NCBI GenBank assembly: GCA_038501195.1
Contig: JBBPUQ010000010.1
Coordinates: forward strand, 2,230,001 to 2,294,000
Direction: 5' to 3'
From: Nemania diffusa
Lineage: Eukaryota; Ascomycota; Sordariomycetes; Xylariales; Xylariaceae
DNA length: 64,000 nucleotides
Under the pieces are notes generated by a model. It saw only the letters and a program-made list of their open reading frames with translations. It was not told the origin of the DNA and did not search any database. Positions 14,131 through 28,599 of the stretch are shown one piece after another. The translations under genes were made by a program, and so were the position numbers. Positions within the stretch are counted from its first letter, which is position 1; the number at the start of each line of letters is the position of its first letter.

Positions 14131-14430
14131 TATTAATTATAAATTAAAATTTATATATTTTATTACAATATAACTTTATAATTTTTATTAATATATAAAA
14201 ACTATAATTTTTAAAAAAACTTATTTTAAAAGATTTATTTTATAAAATTTCTTTTAAAAATTTTTTAATTAAATTTTATAATTTTAATTATAACTTTATT
14301 TATAGTTTTATATATTTATATATTTTATATAATATATATATATAATTAAACTTTTTTTTTACTTTTTTTTATTTTAAATCTTTTAATTAATAAAATTATT
14401 TAATTAGTTTTTATTTTTTTTATAATTATA
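14131..14430. repeat. left direct repeat of the 4.9-kb element
   Basis: Matches 18801-19089 over its length with scattered differences and small indels. The shared segment is bounded by TATTAATTAT at the left and TATAATTATAA at the right. Confidence 0.65.
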
Positions 14431-17400
14431 ATATAATTTTAAAATTAAACTTTATATTTATTAATAAATGTTTAATTTAAATATATAATTTTGATTTATT
14501 TTATATAATTTATATATTATAAATAAATTATTTTAATTATATATTTAAAATAAAACTATTAATTTAATATATTATTTATATTTTTTTAAAAAAATGTTAT
14601 TATTTAAAATTTTCAAATTAAATTTAAAAATTAATTAAATTTAATTAATTAATTAATTATAACTTTAATTATAATTTTATTTGTTATTTTATTATTTATA
14701 AAATTTATTAATAATAAAAATAAATTTAATAAATTAATTTTATATTAACAATTAAAAATAACAAATTAAAACAATAATAGTAATTTTAATTAAAAAAAAA
14801 AGTTTATTATTAACTAAAATATAATTATTATATATAAAATTTAAATTAACTTTTATTATTAATAAATAATTATATTATAAAAACAATTTAATTTTATTAT
14901 ATTTTTTAAAAATAAATATAAAAGCAATATTTTTGAAAAAAAATTATAAATATTATTTTTTAGTTTTATAATATAATTATATAATTTATATTTAAAAACA
15001 ATTAATTAAATTTAATAATTAATATATAATTTATTAAAATAAAACTAAAATAAAAGTTATATATTTTAAAAAATTTATTAATAATTAAAATAAATTTATT
15101 AATAAATTTAAAAAAAAATAAAACTATTTTTTATAATAAAAAAAGTTAAATATATTATTTGTTTTTTTAATTTAAAAAATTTATTTTATAATTAATAAAA
15201 GTTTATTATTAATTTATTATTTAATTATTCAATAATATTTAATAATATAACTAAAATAATTTAAATATTAATTATTATTTATTATAATTTAAATTAAATT
15301 ATAATAATTTAATTATTTTTTATTAAATATTATTATAAACTTTTTAAATAATTAAATATTTATTAATTTATTTTATATTTTAATAGTTTTATTTAAAACA
15401 TTTAAATATTAATTTTAAAAATAAAAATTTTAAAACTAATATTAATTTATATTTTATATATAAAAAATGTTATAATATAATTATTAATAATTATTAAAAA
15501 AAAAAATTAAAAAAATTAAACTTTAAATATAAATAATTTTAAAAAAAGTTTTTATTTTAATAATAAATTTAATAAAATTAAAAAAAACATTAAATTTTTT
15601 TAAAATAATAAATATAAAAAATTAACTAATAATTAAAAAAAATATATTAAAATATAAATTAATTTAAAAACTTAAATATTAATTTAAAACTAAAATTATT
15701 AAATTAAAAAAACTAATATTATTAATTAATTTTTATAATAAAATAATTAATAAAATAAATTAAATATTAATAATTATTTTAAAAATTTAAAATTATTAAT
15801 ATTAATTATTAAAATAAAACATTTTAATAAATTATTAATATAAATAAATTATTTAATTTAATAATATTTTTATTTTTATATAATTGTTTTTTATAATTAT
15901 TATTTTATTAAAAACTAAAATTAAAAAAACAATTAATTTAAAAATTTAATAAATTATAAATTAATATAATAAAATAAAATAAACTTAAATATAAAATTTA
16001 AATTAAAAAAAAAAAACTTTAAATAATATTAAAAAATGTTATAATATAATATATTAATTAATAATTTAATTTAAAATTTTAAAATTTATATTAATAATAT
16101 AAAAGTTATAATTTAATTAAAATAAAATTATATAAATAATTTAAATTAAATTTATTAAAAAAAGTTAATATATTTAATAAATTAATTTTAATTTAATATA
16201 TTATAAAAATATTTAATATTAATTAAATTATTAATATTAATATTTTTTATAAAAAATAATAAAAAACTTTTAATAATAAATTAATATTATTTTTATTTAA
16301 TAAAAATTTAAAATATATTAAATTTATAAAATAGTTAATATTTAAAAAATTAATTTATTTAAATTTTTTTTTTTAAATTTAATTAATTAAAATATTATTG
16401 TTTTAATTTAATTATAATATAGTTTTAAATTTAAATAATAAATTTAAAAATAATAGCTTTTTATAATATTATATATTAATTTAATATATTTTTTTAAAAT
16501 AAAAAATAAAAAAACTATTAAAATTAAAATTTATTAAATTAAATATAAACTTAAATATAATATTTATTTTATTAATATTTAAATTTTATATTAATTTTTA
16601 ATAATAAAATTAATAATTAAAAAATTAAATTATTTAACTTTTTAATTTCAAAAATATATTTAAAATTTAATATTATTAATAATTAAATTTTATTTTTAAA
16701 TTATAATTTAAATTAAACTTAAAATCTTTAATTAAATAATATTATTATTTAATTTAAAAATAAAACTTATATAATAATAAAATTTTATTAATATATATAT
16801 TAATAATATTTTAATTTATTTTAAAATTATTATTATAAATTATTTAAATATAATTTTAAAAATTAACTAAAATATTAAAATAAATTTAAAAAAATTAAAA
16901 CAATTAAAAATTAAAAATTTTAAAATTTTAAAATTTTAAAAAAATATTTTTTTATTATATTAATAATATTTTTAAATTATTTATATAATTATTTAAAAAA
17001 AATTATAAATAAATATTAAATTTAAATTAATATAAAACTTTTAAAATAATAAAAAAACTAATTATATTAATTTTAATATATATTAAAATAAATATTTTAT
17101 ATAATATAATTAAAAAAAATTATTTAATAAAATTAAAAAAAAAAAACAAGTTATTAATTATTTTTTAAAAATTATAACTTTATATAAATAAATTTATTTT
17201 ATATAAAACTAAAAAATATTAATATTAATATAATCTTTTAAATATTATTATTTTAAATTATTAAATATATAGTTTTAAATAATTATTAATTATTAATTAT
17301 TAATTTATTAATTAATTAAAAAAGCTTTTTTAATAAATTAAATTAAATAAATAAACTTTTTAAATAATTTTAATATTATTTTTTAATATTAATAAAAAAA

Positions 17401-18800
17401 AACAATTTTATAAATAATATATTTTTTTTAAAAAAAATTAATTTATTAATAATTAAAACGTAAAAATAAAATAAAAAAACTTTTATATTTATTAAATTAA
17501 ATATAATTAAAAATTTTATAATTATTTTTTAATTTATTAAAATAAAAATATTAATTATAAAAAATAATAATTTAATTAATTTAATTTTAAAAAAAAAATA
17601 TAATTTTAAATTTAAAAAGTTATAATAAATAAAATTATTTTTTTTAAATTATTTTATTATAAAAAATATATAAATTAATATTAAAAATTATTAAAATTAA
17701 ACTAAATTAATATAAATATAATAAAAAAATAAAAAAAAAATTTCAAAATTATTATATTTAATATTTATATTATAAAATATTTAAAAATATATAATAATAA
17801 ATAATAAAAATATATTTTTAAACTAATATAAATATAATTATATATAATTAATTATTAATAAATTTAATAAAATTATTGTTATTTTATTTAATTAAAAAAT
17901 AAATAATATAAAAAAACTAATATTTAAATATTATTATATATTATATTATATTTTTAATAATATAAAACTATTTATTTTAAAATTTATAAAAATATTAAAT
18001 TTATTAATAAATGTTAAATATAAATAAAATAATATTTATTATTTTTAAATATAAAATATTATAAAAAAATAAATTATAATTTAAATTAAAAATTATATTT
18101 TTATATAAATAAATATTAAAAAAATTAAAATAAATATTTGTTAATTTTAAATTTTATATATAATTTTTTATAATGTTTAAAATTAAATTTTAAAATTATT
18201 TAATTTTTATATTTAAAAAAAAAAATTTATTAATAAATAAATTAAATAAATATAAAAACTAATTATTTAAATATAATAAATTTAAAAATTTATATATAAA
18301 GTTATTAAAATTATATAAAAAAATTAAAAAATTTAAATTAATAAAAAATAAAAGTTTATTAATTTTTTTAAATATAATAAAATATAGTTATAAATTAAAT
18401 ATATTAAATTTATATAAAAATAAAAACTTATTTTATATAAATAAATTAAAACAAATAAATAATAATTAAATATTATAACAATTATAAAATTTAATATTAA
18501 TTAAAAAAATTAATAATAAATTAAAATTTAAAATAAATTAAATATTAAAATTAAAATAAAATAAAAATTTAATAATATTTAATATTTTATAAAAAACTTT
18601 AAAAATATATTTATTATATTAAATTAATATTATTTAAATTAATTTATTAAATTAAAATTATTAATTAAATTATAAAACTAAATAAAATTAAAAATTATAA
18701 ATAAATTTATAAAAAAGTATAAAAATAATAATAAAATATTTAATTTAAATATTATATTTATTTAATTTTTAAAATAAATAATATAATAATTTATATAAAT

Positions 18801-19089
18801 TATTAATTATAAATTAAAACTTATATATTTAATTATAATAAAATTTTATAATTTTTATTAATTTATAAAAATTATTATTTTTAAAAAAACTTATTTTATA
18901 AAATTTATAATAAAAAAACTTTAATTAAATTTTATAATTTTAATTATAATTTTATTTATAATTTTATATATTTATATAATTTATATAATATATATATATA
19001 ATTTAAGTTTTTTTTTTTTTTTTTTTTTTTTTAAAGTTTTTAATTAATAAAATTATTTAATTAATTTTTATATTTATTATAATTATAAC
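18801..19089. repeat. right direct repeat of the 4.9-kb element
   Basis: Partner of 14131-14430. The poly-T tract near 19,010-19,032 is longer here and uninterrupted. Confidence 0.65.
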
Positions 19090-20895
19090 AGTTATTTTAA
19101 TAAAAATAAACTTTATATTATAATAAATTTTATTAATAATAAAATAAAAATAAATAATAAAAATAAATTAAAATTTAAATTAAATAAATTTTTTTTATTA
19201 ATTTTAAACTAGTTTTTTATTTTATATTATATTTTTAAATTTAATATATAATTTTATTTTAAATAATATATTTTAATATAGTTTTTTTTAAATTATTAAA
19301 TAATTATAATTTTAATATAAAAATAAATTAAAAAAGTTTTATTATATTTATTAATAATTAATATTTAAATTATATAATAAAAATAAAATAATATAATTAA
19401 ACAAAAGTTTTTTAAATTAAATTTATATAAAATATAAATAAAAAAATGTTTAAATTATATTAAATTATAAAAATAATAATAAAATTTAAATTTATATATA
19501 AACTTTAATAATTTATTATAACTTTAAAACTATTATTAATATAAAATTATAAAATATTATTTAATTATATATATAATTATATAAAAAATTAAATTAAAAA
19601 TATTTATATTTATTTATTAAAAATAAATATTTTATAAATATTATATAATTATTATTAAAAATTAAATATAAAAATTTTAATATATAATTTATATTTAATA
19701 TATATTTAAAAAAATAACTTTATAAATTTATAATTAAAACTTTTAAAAAATAATATTTTTAATATTATATTTAAATTATTTTTATATAAAATTAAAACTA
19801 AAATTAATATTTAAATAATTTATTAAATTTATAAAAATAAAATTTATATAAATAAATTAATTTTTTTTATTTATAAAAATAATTATTAATAATATATTAT
19901 TTTTATATATTAATTATTATATAAATTTAAAAATTATTAAAAATAATATTAAAAAATTAAACTTATAAATATAATAATAAATTAATAATATATAAAAAAA
20001 TTATAATTATATTAAATTATAAAAACTATATAAAAAATAATAATATTTATTAAATTTTAATTAAAAATAAATACATTTTTTTAATATATTAATAAATAAA
20101 ATAATTAATAAATTTAATTAAATAATTATTTTATTAATTAAATATAAAAAAACAATTTAATATAAATAAATTAATTATTTAAATAAAAATATATATAAAT
20201 TAATTAATATTAAAATTAAAATTAAAATTTATATATAAAAAAAATTATTAAAAAATTAAATAAATAAAAAATAAACAAAAATATTATATTTCAATTATAT
20301 AATTATTATATAAATAAATTAATTTAAAATATATTATAATTTTAATTATAAAATATTAAATATAAATATATTTATATATAATTTAAATTTATTATATATT
20401 AAAAAAAACATTAATAAATTTATTATTATAAATTTTAAATTAATAATATTATATTAAAAAAGCTTTTATATAAATTTAATAATAAATAAATAATATATTA
20501 ATAATAAAAAAAATTTAATATATATTTATATTATAAAAGCTTTTTATTTTAATAAAATAAAATAATTAATAAAATTTAATAAATATTAAAATTAAAAATA
20601 TTATTTAAAATTTTTTATTAAATTAATAATTTAATTTAATTTATATTTTTAAATATATAATTAAAAGTTTAATTATATTATTAAATAAATATTAAATAAT
20701 TTTTATTTTATAATTTATAAATTTTATAAATTTTATATAAATAAATATTAATTTAAAATTTAAAGTTAATATATATAAATAAAGTTTTATTAATATTAAA
20801 AAGTTTATTTTAAAAAATATTTATTATATTTATAAATATTTAATAAATAAATTAATATAATAAAACTTTTATTATAATTTATTATTAATTAAATT
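19090..20895. other. AT desert, no gene
   Basis: Pure AT-rich sequence between two repeat-bounded elements. No feature recognised. Confidence 0.65.
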
Positions 20896-21194
20896 ATTAA
20901 TAAAACGTTTTATATATATATATATAAAAAGATTTAAAATAATTTATAAAGTTTAAAGTTTATTTTTAAGTTTTAAAGTTTTATATTAATTTATATATAT
21001 ATTTTATAAAAAAAAATATAATTAAAAAAGTTATATATAAATTATTTATATATATATATATATAAATTTTATAAATTTTAATAAATCTTTATATTTTTTT
21101 TTTATTTAATTATTTAATAAAAATTTTAGTTTAAACTTTAATTATATATATTTAATATATATATATAAATTTTATTAAATTATTAATTTAATAT
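20896..21194. repeat. left direct repeat (LTR-like) of 5.8-kb element
   Basis: Begins ATTAATAAAACG and ends ATTAATTTAATAT. Most differences from the right copy are transitions. Confidence 0.75.
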
Positions 21195-24100
21195 TAAAGC
21201 TTTTTTTTTTTATATAATAATTTTAATTTTAATATTAATTAATTTTTAGTTATTTTTTTTTATTATTTAATTGATTTATATATATTTTTATTTATATAAT
21301 TTATTTATTTATATTAATTAGTTTTTTTAATATTTAATTAAATATTTTTTTTATATTAATATTTATTAAATTATTTTTATTATTAATTTAATATATTTTT
21401 ATAATTTTATAATTTTTATATATTTTTTAAATTAATATAATATTAATTATAAGTTATTTTTTTTATATAATTTTTAATTTAATTAAATATTTATATAAAA
21501 ATTTAAAATCAATATATATAACTAATAATATAATTAATAGTTTTATTATATAAATAATTTTTTAAAAAATTATATTAAATATAATAATATAATTAAATTT
21601 ATTAATTATATTATATAATTTATTTATTAATATATTATATATAATTTATTTATATTTAATTAAATTTTAATAAATAATTTTATTTTTAATTATAAAAATA
21701 TTTTTTATAAAACTTTTATTAATTAATATAATTATAAATTTAATTTAAAAATTTAAATTTTTATTATTTATAAATATTTTATTAATAAAAATAAAATTTT
21801 TTATATAACTAAAATTTAAAAATATATAATATAATTTTTATTATATATTATTAATTTATTATTATATTTATATATTTAATATTTTAATGTTATTTTTTAA
21901 TAGTTTTTAAATTTATATATTAATTAATAAATTATATAATATTTTTAATTAATATATCAATATAATATATATATTTTAAATTTATTAAATAATATATTAT
22001 TAAAAATAGTTTTTTATATAAAAATTAATAATATATAATTATTTGATTTATTTTTATTAAAAAAAAAAAAAATCATATTTATTTATTTAAATTTTATTTT
22101 TATTAAATTTAATAAAATATTTAAATATTAATTTTATTTTTAGTTTTATATAAAATAATAACTTAGTTTTTTTTTTATATAAAGATTTTTTAAATATAAT
22201 ATTAAAAATATTATTTATTTAAAGTTTTATAATTATAAATTTATTAAATTATTTTTTAATATATAATAAATATAAATTATATTTAAAGATTTTTATATTT
22301 AATTTTTAATAATAATATTTATAATAAATTTTATATTAATATAATTTTAATTTAATTAATTTATATAATAATTATATAATTTAAAATATAATATTTATTA
22401 AATTTTAGTTTTTTAGTTTTTTTAATAAATAAATATAAATTTTATAGTTTAATTTATTATATAATTATATATATATTTTAAAAATATTTTATAATTTTAT
22501 ATATATATATTATAGTTTTAAATTAATAATAATTTTAAAACTATAATAAATTATTAATATTTATATAAAAATTTAAACTTTGTTATTATTTTTATAACTT
22601 TATATAATTTAATTATTTTATTTTTAACTTTTTATATAAATTTAATTTAAAAATTTTTTATTTAATTATATTAATTTAAATTATATTATATAAATTAAAA
22701 TATATTTTAAATTATTAATATATTTATTTTAGTTATATTTAATTATTTAAAAAATATATTAAATATAATAATTATATTATTTTATTTTAATTATATAATT
22801 AAAATATAATTATTAATTTTTTTTAATATAAAATATTAATTGTTAATAAATATAAATAATTTTTTTAGTTTATTTTTATATTAAAGTTATAACTATTTAA
22901 TAATTTAAAAAAAATTATATAAAAAGTTATTTTTTTTATATAATAAATTAAATATAATTTTTTATTAATAATATAATTTAATTTATATATAATAAAATTT
23001 AGCTAATTTATTTATTATATTAATTATAATATTATAATTTTTAATTATAAAAATTTTATATAATTTTATTTAGTTTTTATATTTTTTTTATATTATAATT
23101 TTATTTTAAAAAAATAAAAAAAATATTTTATATAATAATATTAATTTATTTTTAATTTATAGAATTTAGTTAATATTAATTTTTATATAAATATTTTTTA
23201 ATATTTTTATATTTTTTTATATAGTTTTTACTTTTTAAATAATTTTTAATAAAAAAAATAAATCGCTATTAATTTTAAAATAAATTTTAAAAATTAATAA
23301 AATAAATATAAAACTATTTAATTTAATTATATTATTTAAAACTTTTATAATTATTTATAATATTATTTTTTAATTTATATAATAATTGATTTTTTTATAT
23401 AAAATATTAAATATATAATAAAATAATATATTTATTTATTTAATTTTTTTAATAATTTAATATATTTTAATAAATATTTTTTTATATAAAGTTTTAATTA
23501 GTTATATATTATTATAAAATTTTTTAAATAAAAAATTTATATTAAAATTATATATAATATAATTAAATAATTTTTAATATATTAAAATTTAATATTAATA
23601 TAATATATTTTAAATATTATATATATTTAAAAACTTTAAAAATTTAGCTATTTAAAATAAAATATTTATATTAATTATATATAAAATTAATTATTTATTA
23701 ATTTATATAATATTAATAATAATTTTATAATTAAAATTATATTTATTTTTTAATAAAAATTTAAATTTTTTTAAAATTTAGTTATATAATTAATAATAAT
23801 AATAAAATTTTTTAATTTTTTAAAATATTAAAATATTAATATTATTACATTTAATTTTTTATAATAATTTTATAAATTTTTTTATATAAAAATATTTAAA
23901 TTAACAATATAATTTTTAAAATTTTTATTTTATAAAATAATTTATAGTTTTTAATCAGTTAATATTAAAAAATAAATATTTTTATTTTTATATAATTAAT
24001 ATTATTATATTATTTTATTATATAATTATATTTTATATATTATTAAAATAAATATATAATTAATTTATATTTTATAATAATAATAAAAATAAAATTAATA

Positions 24101-26422
24101 TATTTAAAATATAAAATTTAATTAATTTAATTAATATTAAAATTATTATAATATTTATAATTTTAAAACTTTTAATATTATTAAATCAAATTATTATATT
24201 ATTTAAAATTTAGTTTATTTATATAAAAAAGTTTTTTTATATAAAAGTTTTAGTTTAAACTTTTTTAATAATTAAAATTTTAGCTATATTAATATTTTAT
24301 AAAATATTTTAATATTTTATATTATATTAATTATTTAAATAAAAACTATTTAATATTAATATTTAATTTTAAATATATATATATTTTTTTTATTATATAA
24401 TAAAAATATATTAAATTTATTAAAAATTAAACTGTTTTATTTTTAGTTTTAAAATTTAAATTGTTATTAAATTTATTATTATATAAAAAGTTTTTATTAC
24501 TTTTATAATTTAATATAAATATATTATATTTTTTATATAATAAAGTTTTTTATTTTAAAATATTATATATAATAAAATATTACTTTTTTATTTTTAATTT
24601 TTTTTATTAATTATAATTAATAAATTAATAATTAAGCTTTTTATAAATAAAACATTTTTTGTTATTTTTATTATTTTTATTATATAATTATTATAGTTTT
24701 TAATAAAATTTTTTTTTAAAACTATAATTATATAATTATTTTAAATATTTAATATTATATTATTTATTAATAAAATAAATATTTATTATATAATAATAGT
24801 TTATTTTTTAATTAAAAAAAATCTATAATATTATTTATAAATTAAAAAATAAAGCTTTATATATAAATTTTTAATTAATTAAAATAAATTTAAACTTAAA
24901 TATATTAAAATATATTTATATAACTATTATATAAAATTATATTTTTTTATAATAGCTAAATTTTAAAATATATTATATAAATTAAAATTTATTAATTATA
25001 GTTTTTAATATTTTAAATATTATTTTTATTAAATTATTTTATTTTATTTATATAAAAATAATAATAATTTAGTTAATTTAATATTAATTATAATTAATTA
25101 TTATATTAAAATAATTATTAAATATTATATAAATTTTAATTTATTTATATATTAAATTAATATAATTAAAATAATATTATTTAGCTTTTTTTTTTAATAT
25201 AAAAAAAAATATTATATAATATTATTTTTTAATAATTTTAAATTAATAATATATTAAAATAAAAATTCGAGTTTTATTATATAATATATTATATAATTTA
25301 TTATTATAATTTTAATTAAACTATTATATTTTAATAAATATAATAAATTAAGCTGTTTTAATTAAATTATTATAAATAATTTAAATAAAAAAATTTTTAT
25401 ATAATTAATTTTTATATATAAATAAAAATATAAAATATATAATAAAAATTTTAAAAGTAAATATAAATTTTTAAATTTTTATTTATATAAAAAAAAAAAA
25501 TATTTAATTATTTATATTAAATATTAAAATATATATTAATATTATTAATTTTAATATAATCGGTTATAATATTAATAAATTTATTTATATAATAAAAAGT
25601 TCTAATATATTAATTAATATAAATATTAAAATTAATATTATTTATATAAATATATTATTGTTTAATTTATTATTATTTTTATTTTTATATTTTTAAAAAA
25701 TATAAATAAATTTATTATTATATATTATATTATATAATTAAATATTTAAATTACTTTTAATTATAATATTAAATTTTTGTTTAAATATATAATTAATATT
25801 TATAAATATAAATTTTATTTATTTATTAAAATTTATTGTAAATATTTATATAAACTGTTTTTTTTTTAATTTTTAATTATATATAATTATATAAATATTA
25901 TATAAAATATATTATTAATTTTATAAATTTTAAAAAAATATTAAAATTAATAGTTATATTTTAATATTTTAAATCTGTTTTTTTTTTTAAATTTTTATTT
26001 AAATATTACTATTTTTAGCTATATTTTTATATATAAAGTTATTTTTATTATATAAAGCTATTAAATTGTTATTTTAAATTTATTTAATTATTATAGCTAT
26101 TATTATTATTACTGCTTTTATTGTTAATATTAATATAATTATAAAAAATAAAAAAATAAAAAAATAAAAATTATAAAATAAATAAAATAGTTAAAAAAAT
26201 AAATATATAAAATAACTTATAGTTTTATTAATTTTTTAATAGTTAAGTTTTATTTATTTAATAATTAATTTAATATATTTTTAATTAATTAATAAAAATA
26301 GTAATTTATTTTTTTATAAAAAAAAAAAAAAAAATATAATACAAAAGTTATTTTTAATAATAATTAATTTCTGCTTTTTTATTTTATTAATTTATAATTA
26401 TATTTTATAATTATTAATTAAT

Positions 26423-26730
26423 ATTAATAAAACTTTATATATATATATATATAAAAAGATTTAAAATAATTTATAAAATTTAAATTTTATTTTTAAATTT
26501 TAAAGTTTTATATTAATTTATATATATATTTTATAAAAAAAAATATAACTAAAAAAGTTATATATAAATTATTTATATATATATATATATAAAATTTATA
26601 AGTTTTATAAATTTTAATAAGTTTTTATATTTTTTATTTATTTAATTATTTAATAAAAATTATAATTTAAGTTTTAATTATATATATTTAGTATATATAT
26701 ATAAGTTTTAGTAAATTATTAGTTTAATAT
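26423..26730. repeat. right direct repeat (LTR-like) of 5.8-kb element
   Basis: Partner of 20896-21194. The internal sequence immediately left of it (about 26,350-26,422) recurs at about 30,950-30,990. Confidence 0.75.
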
Positions 26731-28599
26731 AAATTATATTAATAATTATAATTATATAATATTTGTTTTATTAATAAATTAATTAAATAATTTATAAATA
26801 AATATTATAATTAATATTAAATTAATTATAATATAAATATAATAATTAATTAATATAATAATTATATAAATATATTTATATATATTTAAATTTAAAATTA
26901 TTTTAATTATTTAAAAAGTTTATATATAAAATATTATTATTTTTATTTTTATATAATATTATAATTTTGATTTAATTAAAAATTTATTTATTATTATATA
27001 TTAAATATATATAATAATTTAAAATTTTTATATAAAAACTTTAAATATAAAAAAATTATTTTAATTAAATTAATATAATTTAAAGTTTTTATTTTTATAT
27101 TTATTAAATATTTTAAATTAAATATATATTATATAATTATATAAATATTTTATTTTAAATAATAAAAAATTTAAAATATATTATATTAATATTAAATTTT
27201 TTTTTTTATAATATATATTTAATTAAAATATTATATTTAAAAATAATTATTAAAATATAATATATTATTTATAAAATTATATAAATTTATATATAATTTT
27301 ATTATATATTAAAAACTTTGTATAAAAATATTAAATAGTTATTTATTTAATTAAAAATTATATTTATTTTAAAATATTAAAAATTAATTTTTTTTATATA
27401 TTTTTAAAAAATTTAAATTATTATAATTATTTTAGAATTTTTTTTATAAATTATAACTTTATTTAAAATTATAAAATATAATTTTAAAATTTTAAATTTA
27501 TAAAAATAAAATCTTTTAATTAAATTATATAAAATATTATAAAAATAATAATAAAATAAAATAATTTATATTTATTACATTTTAATAAAATTTTAATAAA
27601 TTTAATATTTTAATTTTTTTTATTATATTAGCTGTTTTAAATAAAAAATTATATTATTTATATTAATATATAATAAAAAAAAAAATTTTTTTGTTAATAA
27701 TAAATATTTTATTATATAAATTTAAAAATACTTTTATAATTTATTAATTTTATTAAAAAATTATATATTAAATTAATATTAATTATTATATAATTATTAA
27801 TAAATTAATTATAATAATATTATATTTTAATAAAATATTAATAAATTAATAAAAATAATTATATAATTATAACTATTTAATTTTAAAAAATAAATATATA
27901 ATAATATAAATAAATTATTTTTAAAGAAATATTTTAATAAACTTTTTATTATTTATTTAATTTTTTGTTATTAAAATTAAATTTAATTATTTCGTTATAA
28001 TTTTATTATTTATTTAAATAATAAATTTTAATAAATTTATAATTAAAATTTTAAAATAATAAAATTTTAAATATTATATTTAAATAATATTTATAAATAA
28101 TAATTAAATTATTATTTTATATAAAAATAAATTAAATATTTATATTATATTATTATATTAAATATAAATATTATATAATTTATTAATTATTATATAAATT
28201 AAAAAATTATAAAAAATTATAAAAACTTTTATATTTATTTATTAAATATATAATAATAATATTAATATTAAAATTTAAATTAAATTTATATTTATATTAA
28301 TTAATAACAACTATATAAATAATATATTATTAATTATAAATAAAATTAATAAAATTAATAAATTTTATTAAATTTATTTATTTTTTATAATTTTTATATA
28401 TAATTATTAAAATATATATTTATAAAATAAAATAAATTATTAATTTAATATTAAAATTTTTTAATATAATTATTTAAATTATAATATAAAATAATATTTT
28501 ATAAATTTATATATATTAATAATATTATATAAATTATTATATAATTAATATTTATATTATAATTAATTTTTTAAATATTTAATATAAATTTATTTTTAT
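26731..28599. other. AT desert, no gene
   Basis: No gene or recognisable repeat; single C or G residues are widely scattered. Confidence 0.6.

Larger units (their letters stand above)
14131..19089. mobile_element. probable eroded LTR-type element with direct terminal repeats
   Basis: Two direct repeats of about 290-300 bp (14131-14430 and 18801-19089) lie 4,670 bp apart. They share TATTAATTATAAATTAAAA, the TTTTTAAAAAAACTTATTTTA segment, a TATA run and a poly-T tract. Spacing fits an LTR retrotransposon. No coding motif survives in the interior, so the class and strand cannot be stated and a simple segmental duplication is possible. Confidence 0.6.
20896..26730. mobile_element. probable eroded LTR-type element, 5.8 kb
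   Basis: Direct repeats of about 299 and 308 bp (20896-21194 and 26423-26730) flank 5.2 kb of AT-rich interior. The repeats share a long landmark series: TA run, AAAAAGATTTAAAATAATTT, TTAAAGTTTTATATTAATTT, AAAAAAAATATAA and AAAAAAGTTATATATAAATT. Their similarity is the strongest in the desert after the gypsy LTRs. A shortened relative of the interior and right end lies at about 28,600-31,080. No coding motif is readable, so the superfamily is unknown. Confidence 0.68.
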
